Of a DNA stretch of 37,970 nt, positions 8,195-15,529 are shown one piece after another (position 1 is the stretch's first letter; every line of letters begins with the position of its first letter). The position numbers and the translations under genes are program-made. The notes below the pieces were generated by a model. That model was given only the letters and a program-made list of their open reading frames with translations, ran no database searches and was not told the DNA's origin. Location: contig DAINSQ010000025.1 of NCBI GenBank assembly GCA_036741235.1, positions 1 to 37,970 on the forward strand, written 5' to 3'. This DNA is from JABWBR01 sp036741235 (GTDB lineage Bacteria > Bacteroidota > Bacteroidia > Chitinophagales > Saprospiraceae).

Positions 8195-8221
8195 TGATAA
8201 GCAGCCTTAAGCTTATCTTTG
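8190..8221 (+). promoter_or_regulatory. strong Bacteroidota-type promoter for the M16-like gene
   Basis: TTTG at 8190-8193, exactly 20 bases of spacer, then TATCTTTG at 8214-8221: a full match to the Bacteroidota -33/-7 consensus. The -33 box overlaps the TGA stop of the preceding gene. It predicts a transcript start near 8228 and a leader of about 35 bases before ATG 8263. A 7-bp inverted repeat (8196-8202 with 8211-8217) sits in the spacer and runs into the -7 box. Confidence 0.65.
8196..8217 (+). repeat. 7-bp inverted repeat between YkuK-like and M16-like genes
   Basis: GATAAGC (8196-8202) and its exact complement GCTTATC (8211-8217) are separated by 8 bases. The right arm overlaps the -7 box at 8214-8221 and is followed by a partial T-rich stretch. 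It could be an operator for the M16-like promoter or a weak terminator for the YkuK-like gene. Confidence 0.4.
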
Positions 8222-8262
8222 CGCTTCCTTTTCGTTTAATACGATTGTGAGGAACGCATACC

Positions 8263-10320
8263 ATGAAGAACAAAGTCATCCTTTTTTGCCTTATTTGTTG
8301 CTGCACAGGTATAAGGCTCAGTGCCCAGCAGGGGGATAGCTACCAGCCCATGCCCCCTTTTCAACGCTTCGACCTCGAAAATGGGCTGAAAGTTATCGTA
8401 GTTGAAAACCCTGCTTTGCAAGAAGCTTATCTTCAGCTTTTTGTCGATCTGCCGATGATGGGAGAACGGCAATGGGCGGGCATGGCCGAACTCACCGGAC
8501 GAATGTTGTTGACGGGGACGACCGGGCGAACATCGTCGCAAATAGCCGAAACGCTCGATACCACTGATGCCGCGCTGTATTCCAGCCGCTTTGGTTTGTT
8601 CGGGGCTTGTCCGCCCGACGATATCGGCACTATGATGCAACTCATGGCCGATATCATGATCAACCCGGCTTTTTCAGCCCCGGCATTTGACAGTATACGG
8701 CAACTTTTAATTAAAGAAGTACTGGCGTATCGCAATGACCCCGTTAGCGTTGCCGGAAGGGTAGCCTCGGTGTTGCGCAACGGCAGCGATCATCCCTATG
8801 GTGAGCTTTATACCCCACAAACCCTTAATAATCTGACGGTAGAGCGCTGTTCCACTTTTTATTACAATAATTTCAAACCCGAAATTTCTTATCTGGTTAT
8901 TGCGGGCGACGTCAACATCGAACAGGCTAAACTTTTAACTGATCTGTACTTTTCCCCCTGGAAGCGAGGCGCTGTTTTGCTCGAGTATTTTCCGACTCCC
9001 GAACCGCCCGTCAAAACAAAAATCAGCGTAGTGCATAAAATTGGGCTGGCGCAGGCTGTATTGCACCTGTCAACGCCCCTCAATATCGCCCCCGGCAGCG
9101 AAGCGCTGCCTAAATACCAATTGCTCAATCAGGTAATAGGCGGAGCAACCACCGGGAGGCTGCGCCAAAAGCTGCGCGACGAAAAAAACATCGCTTTTGA
9201 CATATTTTCATTGGCTGAAGCCGACGCACAGGTTGGCAACTGGCGATTGCAGGCTACCATTCGCGGCAATGCTGCCGACAGTGCATTGGCATTGGTCATT
9301 AAAGAACTTAAAGTCCTCGCTGAGTCCGCTATTCCATCGGCAGAACTCGATGGCGCGCGCCGGCAATTATTGGCCGCTTTTGAACAAGCGCTAGACAGGC
9401 CGGAAACGATGATCGGTTATTACCTCGATATGGCGCGCTTTAAATTACCCGCTGATTACGACGTGGTATACAGACGCAGGCTACAAGAAGTATCTGCAGC
9501 CGAATTGCAGGAATTGGCAAAAAAATGGCTCTCTACCGACAGGCTGAACGTGATAGCCGTAGGCAATAAAAGCGAACTGGCCCCCTTGCTCAAACCTTTT
9601 GCCCCCGATTCGACAATTTATTTTGTGGATAGCTACGGTAAACCCGAAGAAGAACTTGCCATTGCACTACCTCAGGATGTAGATCCCGTCAATGTAATCG
9701 ACCATTATCTGATGGCTATCGGAGGCCGCGAAAAACTTGAAGCCATCAAAGACCTCAGAGTAGTGATGACCTCAACCATTCAAGGCATGAGCATGCAAGT
9801 CGACCTGACCCAAAAAGTCCCCGCCAAAATGAATATGCGCGTGCAAATAGGCGGTAATATCGTCAATCAAACGATTTTCGACGGCGTCAGGGCAACCATT
9901 AAAGCCATGGGCAAACCCCAGCCTGTCGATTCTGCAACCTTGTCGGGTATCAAAGAACAAGCGCTAATGTTTCCCGAGCTGTTTTACCAGCAAATGGGCT
10001 ATACCATGCAACTCATCGGAGTGGAAATGGTTGATGATAAAAAAGCTTATGTGTTGGATATTACGCGGCCCGGCGGCAAGAAATTTACAAATTATTATGA
10101 TGCGGATACTGGACTCAAACTGCGCACCATCGCACTACAGCCTGGTCCGGCAGGAGAAATTGCCGTTGTAAACGATATTTTGAGTTACAAAGAATATGAG
10201 GGTGTTAAATTTCCCGCTCAAAAGAAATCTACCGGCATGATGCCCGTACCTTTGGAATTGGAATTGCTGAGCATTGACATCAACAAAGGCGTAGACGACA
10301 GTTTTTTCAAGGTTGAATAA
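8263..10320 (+). CDS. M16 (insulinase-fold) protein lacking the zinc site, with C-terminal LolA-like domain
   Basis: A 685-residue secreted or periplasmic protein with a signal peptide ending near LSAQ (residue 22). Residues ~30-250 and ~255-445 are the two halves of a peptidase M16 fold: RFDLENGLKVIVVEN, then TTGRLRQKLRDEKNIAFDIFS, which matches the R/Y-containing motif of active and inactive members. The catalytic HxxEH should fall at residues 76-80, but reads ELTGR, so all three zinc/catalytic residues are gone. Inactive M16 subunits normally pair with an active one encoded next door, as in mitochondrial processing peptidase-like pairs, but no active M16 gene is in this window. Residues ~465-685 (HYLMAIGGREKLEAIKDLRV) look like a LolA/outer-membrane-lipoprotein-sorting domain, suggesting binding of lipid or lipoprotein. 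The upstream promoter is near-consensus. Confidence 0.88.
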   Translation: MKNKVILFCLICCCTGIRLSAQQGDSYQPMPPFQRFDLENGLKVIVVENPALQEAYLQLFVDLPMMGERQWAGMAELTGRMLLTGTTGRTSSQIAETLDTTDAALYSSRFGLFGACPPDDIGTMMQLMADIMINPAFSAPAFDSIRQLLIKEVLAYRNDPVSVAGRVASVLRNGSDHPYGELYTPQTLNNLTVERCSTFYYNNFKPEISYLVIAGDVNIEQAKLLTDLYFSPWKRGAVLLEYFPTPEPPVKTKISVVHKIGLAQAVLHLSTPLNIAPGSEALPKYQLLNQVIGGATTGRLRQKLRDEKNIAFDIFSLAEADAQVGNWRLQATIRGNAADSALALVIKELKVLAESAIPSAELDGARRQLLAAFEQALDRPETMIGYYLDMARFKLPADYDVVYRRRLQEVSAAELQELAKKWLSTDRLNVIAVGNKSELAPLLKPFAPDSTIYFVDSYGKPEEELAIALPQDVDPVNVIDHYLMAIGGREKLEAIKDLRVVMTSTIQGMSMQVDLTQKVPAKMNMRVQIGGNIVNQTIFDGVRATIKAMGKPQPVDSATLSGIKEQALMFPELFYQQMGYTMQLIGVEMVDDKKAYVLDITRPGGKKFTNYYDADTGLKLRTIALQPGPAGEIAVVNDILSYKEYEGVKFPAQKKSTGMMPVPLELELLSIDINKGVDDSFFKVE

Positions 10321-10356
10321 AACCGGTCTTTCGCACAACTTCTTCTTTAACTTGTG

Positions 10357-10364
10357 CATCTTTG
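10357..10364 (+). promoter_or_regulatory. weak -7-like box ahead of the asparaginase-like gene
   Basis: CATCTTTG matches TAnnTTTG at 7 of 8 positions, 19 bases before ATG 10384. No -33 partner was found. Confidence 0.25.
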
Positions 10365-10383
10365 CGCGCGTGTAAATAAAACT

Positions 10384-10872
10384 ATGGTTCAAATTTTTGT
10401 AACAGGCGGCACTTTTGACAAAAAATACAATTACATCAACGGAGAATTGTATTTCAAAGACACACATCTTCCCCAGATGCTGGATTTGGGCCGGTGCACG
10501 CTCGAAATCGACCTCAAAACGCTTATGATGGTGGATAGCCTGGAGATGACCGATGCCGATCGGCAGATCATAGTGCATAACTGCCGCCGCTCGGCTTATG
10601 AAAAAATTCTTATCACTCATGGCACAGATCGCATAGTAGAAACGGCGAAGTATCTCGCCGGCGCAAATATCGACGATAAAACCATTGTGCTCACCGGCGC
10701 TATGGTACCCTATGCATTTGGCACGTCTTCCGACGGGTTCTTTAATTTGGGCAGCGCCCTTGCTTTTGCGCAAACCCTGCCTCCTGGCGTATACGTGGTG
10801 ATGAACGGTCGCTATTTCCACTGGAATAATGTTCAAAAGAACAAGAAAACAGGCTTTTTTGAAGAGCTTTGA
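10384..10872 (+). CDS. single-domain asparaginase-like protein
   Basis: A 162-residue protein matching only the N-terminal domain of type I/II L-asparaginases. I start it at ATG 10384, so that the first strand VQIFVTGGTFDK opens the protein. The nucleophile-type Thr10 lies in TGGTFD, and Thr81-Asp82 lie in THGTDR. LTGAMVPY (103-110) and SDGFFNLGSA (116-125) are the other conserved motifs. By eye against E. coli AnsB, the catalytic Lys position falls on a Leu in AQTLPPG. The C-terminal domain that completes the active site in full-length (~330 residue) enzymes is absent. Short proteins of this kind are common in bacteria and are often just called asparaginase-domain proteins. Activity is therefore uncertain. 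The sequence ends cleanly with no remnant of a second domain in the 49-base gap, so this is not an obvious truncation. Confidence 0.82.
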   Translation: MVQIFVTGGTFDKKYNYINGELYFKDTHLPQMLDLGRCTLEIDLKTLMMVDSLEMTDADRQIIVHNCRRSAYEKILITHGTDRIVETAKYLAGANIDDKTIVLTGAMVPYAFGTSSDGFFNLGSALAFAQTLPPGVYVVMNGRYFHWNNVQKNKKTGFFEEL

Positions 10873-10921
10873 AGCTATAATTTGCTAATATTGCAACGTC
10901 ACAAGCACATCCAATCGCATT

Positions 10922-12538
10922 ATGAAAAAGAATACAACCTGGCTTATCGGCCTCTTTTTTGGCATTTGTTTCGCTTCGACGCTGTCGGCTCAGAAAGATT
11001 TTTATGACGTAAATACCATCCAGGAAGTACGTATCACTTTTGAGCAAAAGAACTGGCGTTATATGCTCGATTCGCTGCGCTACAACGGCGAAGCCCTGCT
11101 CAAAGGCAGGGTAGAGATCAATGGACAGCGTTTTGACGGCGCCGGCGTTCGCTATCGCGACGGCAAGTCTTTTACGCCCGGCGGTCGCCGAAATGGTCTG
11201 TTTGTAGTGTTGAATCACTCCAACGACAGCCACAACTATCAGGGCTACACCGACGTCGATCTGTCCAGCGCATTGCGCGATCCCAGCATGGTGAGAGAAG
11301 TGTTGGGTTATGAAATAGCCCGGCATTATGCCCCGGCGCCAAAGGCCAACTTCGCTAAAGTATCCATCAACGGCGAATACTACGGTCTGTTCGTCAATGT
11401 CGAATCTGTCACTGACGCTTTCCTGACCAACCACTTCGGCACCTCGCAGGGCAGCTTGTTTAAAAGCAATCCGAACTCCATTGAACAGGCGCCCGACGGC
11501 TGCAAAAGCAAATCTTACGCCTCCTTGCAGTATGATAAAGATCCCGCTTGTTTTAAATTCCACTTCGAGGGGTCCGACAATGCAGACTGGCGCGAGCTGG
11601 TAGAGCTCACCCGGGTTCTCAATGAATCGCCCGAGGAAATTGACCGCGTACTCGATGTCGATCGCGCGCTCTGGATGCTGGCATTCAATAACCTGGTAGT
11701 CAATTTGAGCAGCTATTTAGGCCAGTATAGCCCGCATTATTATCTTTACAATGACGGCAAAGGCCGGTTTGTTCCCATTATTTTCGACCTGAACCTGGCC
11801 TTCGGCAGCTTTAAAAATACCGGCGTCGGTTCTGATTTGAGTAATATCGAATTGATGGAATTGCCGTCGCTGCTCCATGCCGACGACGTTACCAAGCCGC
11901 TGATCAGCGTTTTGCTCTCAAATGAGTTGCACCGCAAACAATATTTCTCGCACATGCGTACTATGATGGGCGAATACTTTGCCAGCGGACTGTTTGAGCA
12001 ACGGGCCAGAGAATTGCAACGCCTCATCAGCGATGCCCTTTCGAAAGACAGCAACCGCTATTATCCGCTCGACGATTTTAATCGCAGCCTTTTGGAAACG
12101 ATCGGCACCCGCAGCAATATTCCCGGTATTGTCGATTTTATGCAAAAACGCCTGGCGTATCTTGAACAAGACGAATTGCTTAAAGTCGTTCCGCCTGCTA
12201 TCTCCGATGTGAAGGTTATCCACAGAGAACGTTTCGCCAGCCAACAGGTGACCGATTTTAAAATTCAGGCTAAAGTGGAAAAATTTGCCAAAAATGTACG
12301 CGTTTTCTATCGCTTTGAAAGCAGCCAGGATTTTGCCGAGACTACTATGCACGACGACGGCAAACACAACGATGAGCAGGCCAATGACGGTATTTACGGC
12401 GTAGTAATCCAGCCCGCGCCCGGTTCTTCCCGCATCGAATATTATATCATGGCTGAAAACGCCAGGGCCGTCAATTATGCTCCCTTGCGTTATACTTACG
12501 ACAGGTATAGCACAACGCTGGCGGAAATTAATCAGTAA
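10922..12538 (+). CDS. secreted CotH-kinase family protein (copy 1)
   Basis: A 538-residue protein with a signal peptide ending near STLSAQ (residue ~24). The CotH-family core covers about residues 35-420: the beta segment EVRITFEQKNWRYML, GAGVRYRDGKSF (glycine-loop-like region), YEIARHYAPAPKANFAKVSINGEYYGLFVNVE, the conserved NLSSYLGQ/HYYLYND, and the putative metal-binding IIFDLNLAFGSF (Asp289, Asn291). CotH of Bacillus is an atypical protein kinase of the spore coat; non-spore-formers use the family in secreted or surface proteins with mostly unknown roles. The C-terminal ~100 residues form an Ig-like domain with a Ca-loop-like HDDGKHNDEQANDGIYG. Kinase activity is inferred from the family only. 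The next gene is a paralogue of the same architecture. Confidence 0.87.
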   Translation: MKKNTTWLIGLFFGICFASTLSAQKDFYDVNTIQEVRITFEQKNWRYMLDSLRYNGEALLKGRVEINGQRFDGAGVRYRDGKSFTPGGRRNGLFVVLNHSNDSHNYQGYTDVDLSSALRDPSMVREVLGYEIARHYAPAPKANFAKVSINGEYYGLFVNVESVTDAFLTNHFGTSQGSLFKSNPNSIEQAPDGCKSKSYASLQYDKDPACFKFHFEGSDNADWRELVELTRVLNESPEEIDRVLDVDRALWMLAFNNLVVNLSSYLGQYSPHYYLYNDGKGRFVPIIFDLNLAFGSFKNTGVGSDLSNIELMELPSLLHADDVTKPLISVLLSNELHRKQYFSHMRTMMGEYFASGLFEQRARELQRLISDALSKDSNRYYPLDDFNRSLLETIGTRSNIPGIVDFMQKRLAYLEQDELLKVVPPAISDVKVIHRERFASQQVTDFKIQAKVEKFAKNVRVFYRFESSQDFAETTMHDDGKHNDEQANDGIYGVVIQPAPGSSRIEYYIMAENARAVNYAPLRYTYDRYSTTLAEINQ

Positions 12539-12554
12539 TGAAATTTTATTTGGC

Positions 12555-12579
12555 GGCGGCGTCCCGACAGGATGCCGCC
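12555..12579 (+). terminator. 10-bp GC-rich stem-loop between the two CotH genes
   Basis: GGCGGCGTCC (12555-12564), loop CGACA, then GGATGCCGCC (12570-12579). The arms pair over 10 bp with one G-U wobble. No T-run follows on the plus strand; an A/T-rich stretch flanks it on the left, which would be a T-rich tail on the minus strand. It may be an attenuator or an mRNA stabiliser that sets unequal expression of the two CotH genes; the terminator label is tentative. Confidence 0.4.
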
Positions 12580-12601
12580 CCTTCATCACATTGTTAACCC
12601 A

Positions 12602-14293
12602 ATGTCCATGAATAAGCAACTTCTTGTTTTTGTTATTCTGCTCGCGCTGGCACAAGTTCTTGTCGCACAAAACAAGCCCAAGGCAAAAACGCCCGCGCCT
12701 AAACCAAAAACACCCGCCAAAACAGCGCCGGCAAAACCCAAACCGGCGGCGCAACCCGCTAATAAAAATCAGGACCTGTATAGCCTGGAAAATATCCTGG
12801 AAGTAAAAATTACCTTTAAAGAGAGCAACTGGGATTCGCTCCTCAATTCTTTCAAGCAGGAAGGTTATGAAGAAAAACGCCTGGTCGGCGATGTGACGAT
12901 CAATGGCGTCAGTTACCCTAAAGCAGGCATCCGATACAAGGGGAGTAGCTCGTTTTTTAATGTTGCCAGGATAGGCGCTTCCAAACTGCCACTGAACGTT
13001 AAGGTGGACCATATCAATAAACAGCAGTCTCTCCCCGGCGGTTTTACTACCCTCAAATTGTCGAACGTTTTTCGCGACCCCAGCTTTCTCCGCGAGGTAA
13101 TGGCCTACGAAATCGCCCGCAAATATATGCCCTCGCCCCGGGCTAATTTTGCCAAGGTATATGTAAATGGCGTTTACCTGGGCTTGTATAATTGCACCGA
13201 ATCGGTTGATGAAAAGTTCCTGGAAACCTATTTTGGCAATAATACCGGCCCGCTGGTCAAATGCGACCCCGATTACAACGGCAAAAAAATCGAAACCTGC
13301 CCGCCTACCGATAAAGCCGCATTGGTGTATTTCGGCGAGGATTCGCTGTGCTATATGAACCTGTATGAACTGGAAAAAGGCACCTACTGGAAAGATCTCA
13401 TCGGCCTCATTCATGTCATTAATAAAGCCCCGCAACGCCTGGATTCTATTTTCGACGTGGATCAGGCGCTCTGGATGATCGCTTTTAATAATGTCTTGGT
13501 GAACCTCGACAGTTATATCGGCAGGTTGAGCCACAATTATTATCTGTATAAAGATACCTTTGGCATTTATCACCCTGTCATTTGGGATATGAATATGTGT
13601 TTCGGCGGCTTCCGCTATGCCGACGACGGACCGGCTTTGTCTACCGAAAAGATGCAGCAAATGAGCCCTATGTTGCATTATGACAACGACCGAAAACCTA
13701 TGATCAAGCGTTTGTTGGCTAATCCGCTTTACCGGAAAATTTACCTTGCCCATGTGCGTACGATCATTGCGGAGAATTTCTCTAACGGCCTTTATATCGA
13801 ACGAGCCGAAGCTATCCAGAAGTTGATCAAACCGCTGGTGGAAAAAGACGCCAATAAATTATACGCTACCGAAAGCTTTGGCCAGAATTTATACCAGACA
13901 GTTAAAGTCGATAATTCCAGTGTCGTTGGTATTGTTGAATTGATGAGCGAGCGTACGAATTACCTGCTCAATCACCCTGCGCTCAAAGGCACGCCGCCGG
14001 CTATTTCCAACGTTCAGCATTCGGTGCAGCCCAAAGGCGCCAATGTCTCTGCCAAGGTTAACGGCGCCAAGCAGGTCTGGTTGTTTTATCGCCACGGCAA
14101 ATACGAGCCTTTCCAACGGGTAGCGATGACACCCGATGTTACCCGCGATGGCGATGCCGAGATCGCCGTCGCTACCTGGAGCTATACGCTGGAGAAATCA
14201 AAGGGGCTGCAATACTACCTGGTTGCGGAAAGCGAGAAACACGCTTCCCTCTCCCCGGAAAGGGCAGCCAAGGAGTTTCACCAGATCAAATAA
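12602..14293 (+). CDS. secreted CotH-kinase family protein (copy 2)
   Basis: A 563-residue paralogue of the preceding gene. I start at ATG 12602 (12608 is equally possible); the earlier ATG at 12572 lies inside a hairpin. After the signal peptide (ending near VLVAQ) there is a Lys/Pro/Ala-rich low-complexity linker, about residues 22-50, made of TPAPKPKTP-like units. The CotH core follows: EVKITFKESNWDSLL, AGIRYKGSSSF, YEIARKYMPSPRANFAKVYVNGVYLGLYNCTES, NLDSYIGRLSHNYYLYKD and VIWDMNMCFGGF (Asp329, Asn331). The shorter C-terminal Ig-like domain lacks the DDGKHND loop of copy 1. The linker may span the cell wall or let the domain extend from the surface. Relation to copy 1 is clear from collinear motifs; kinase activity is inferred from the family. 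sbcD begins 6 bases after the stop. Confidence 0.87.
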   Translation: MSMNKQLLVFVILLALAQVLVAQNKPKAKTPAPKPKTPAKTAPAKPKPAAQPANKNQDLYSLENILEVKITFKESNWDSLLNSFKQEGYEEKRLVGDVTINGVSYPKAGIRYKGSSSFFNVARIGASKLPLNVKVDHINKQQSLPGGFTTLKLSNVFRDPSFLREVMAYEIARKYMPSPRANFAKVYVNGVYLGLYNCTESVDEKFLETYFGNNTGPLVKCDPDYNGKKIETCPPTDKAALVYFGEDSLCYMNLYELEKGTYWKDLIGLIHVINKAPQRLDSIFDVDQALWMIAFNNVLVNLDSYIGRLSHNYYLYKDTFGIYHPVIWDMNMCFGGFRYADDGPALSTEKMQQMSPMLHYDNDRKPMIKRLLANPLYRKIYLAHVRTIIAENFSNGLYIERAEAIQKLIKPLVEKDANKLYATESFGQNLYQTVKVDNSSVVGIVELMSERTNYLLNHPALKGTPPAISNVQHSVQPKGANVSAKVNGAKQVWLFYRHGKYEPFQRVAMTPDVTRDGDAEIAVATWSYTLEKSKGLQYYLVAESEKHASLSPERAAKEFHQIK

Positions 14294-14299
14294 CCCGGT

Positions 14300-15529
14300 A
14301 TGCGCTTCCTGCATACTTCAGATTGGCACCTGGGCCAGAAATTGCTCAATTTCGACAGGGATGAGGAACACGCCCTGGCCCTGCACTGGCTGGCCGGGAT
14401 AGTAAGGGAGCAAGCCATTGATATGTTGCTGGTGTCGGGGGATATCTTCGACATCGGCAATCCCCCCAATTACGCCCGCAAACGATATTACAGCTTTCTC
14501 GCCGAGCTCATCGGCTCGCCATGCCGGCACGTGGTGATTACCGCCGGTAACCACGATTCCCCGCCTATGCTCGATGCGCCGCGCGAATTGTTGGAGGCGC
14601 TGAATATCCATGTTATCAGCGCCGTACCCGAAAATCTGTCTGATGAAGTACTGCTTCTGAATGGCCCCGATGGACAACCCGAGGTACTGGTCGCCGCCGT
14701 GCCTTTTCTGCGCGATCGCGATCTTCGACAAAGCGAGGCCGGAGAGAGCGGCTACGACCGTATCGCTTCCGTAAGCGAAGGCATGAAAGCCCATTTCAAC
14801 GCCATTGCCGACCTGGCCGCCCCCTACCGCTCATTGGATATTCCCTTTATCGCTATGGGGCATCTCTATGCCGCCGGCGCTACCGCCGCCGACCCTCAGA
14901 ATAATATCTATATCGGGCATGTGGAAAACATGGCCGCCGGCGATTTCCCCGATAGCTTTGATTATGTGGCGCTGGGCCACTTGCATCGCGCCCAGCAGGT
15001 TGGTAAAAAAAGGCACGTGTATTATTCCGGCTCGCTTATACCGCTGAGCTTTAACGAAATGGCCGACGATAAAAGCGTGTTTGTAGTGGAAACCCAAGGC
15101 CGCAATATCCAATCCGTTTCTCCCGTCGCCGTACCCACTTTCAGGCGATTAAAAACAATTGAAGGCGATGTGGAAGAGGTAAAAGCCACGCTGACAAAAT
15201 TTCACGCCAAGGAAAGAAAAGGACTTCGCCCCTGGGTAGAACTTGTGGTGCATACCGACAAATTAATACCCCAACTCGATTTGCAGTTATATGCTTTCGC
15301 AAAAGAAATGCCGCTTGAAATTTTAAAAATAAAACTGCACCGCCAATACCAATCACTCGACGCCCAACTGGCCGACGAACCCGCCGATCTCAGCGAAATA
15401 GAGGTGCTGGATGTATTCCGCCGCAAATGCGAAAGCTTCGGCGCTCCTCCTGATGAAATGGAAGAACTTACCCAAACCTTCCTGGAATTACAAACCTGGA
15501 TGCAGGAGCGGTCGCAACAACAAGATTAA
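14300..15529 (+). CDS. sbcD: nuclease SbcCD subunit D (Mre11-type)
   Basis: A 409-residue metallophosphoesterase that with the ATPase SbcC forms the SbcCD nuclease, which cuts DNA hairpins and processes double-strand ends. All Mre11-type metal ligands are visible: Asp8 and His10 in SDWHLG, Asp48 in GDIFD, Asn84-His85 in AGNHDSP, a His in MGHLY and the final GHLH. A C-terminal capping domain follows to residue 409. Start and length fit the family. SbcC, usually the next gene, is not in the window: the next gene is convergent and encodes a TonB receptor. SbcD begins only 6 bases after the CotH gene, so it may be read through from there. Its stop overlaps the convergent receptor gene's stop by 4 bases (15526-15529). 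Confidence 0.93.
   Translation: MRFLHTSDWHLGQKLLNFDRDEEHALALHWLAGIVREQAIDMLLVSGDIFDIGNPPNYARKRYYSFLAELIGSPCRHVVITAGNHDSPPMLDAPRELLEALNIHVISAVPENLSDEVLLLNGPDGQPEVLVAAVPFLRDRDLRQSEAGESGYDRIASVSEGMKAHFNAIADLAAPYRSLDIPFIAMGHLYAAGATAADPQNNIYIGHVENMAAGDFPDSFDYVALGHLHRAQQVGKKRHVYYSGSLIPLSFNEMADDKSVFVVETQGRNIQSVSPVAVPTFRRLKTIEGDVEEVKATLTKFHAKERKGLRPWVELVVHTDKLIPQLDLQLYAFAKEMPLEILKIKLHRQYQSLDAQLADEPADLSEIEVLDVFRRKCESFGAPPDEMEELTQTFLELQTWMQERSQQQD

Noticed and set aside
11918..13753. Long open frame antisense to both CotH genes (about 611 codons, minus strand)
   Set aside because: It overlaps two well-supported CotH genes and its product has no recognisable domain or signal peptide. It is explained by codon bias that leaves the opposite strand free of stops.
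12602..14293. Possibility that copy 2 of CotH carries a frameshift or truncation
   Set aside because: The reading frame is continuous with all core CotH motifs in order; the Lys/Pro/Ala linker is a genuine insertion in the same frame.
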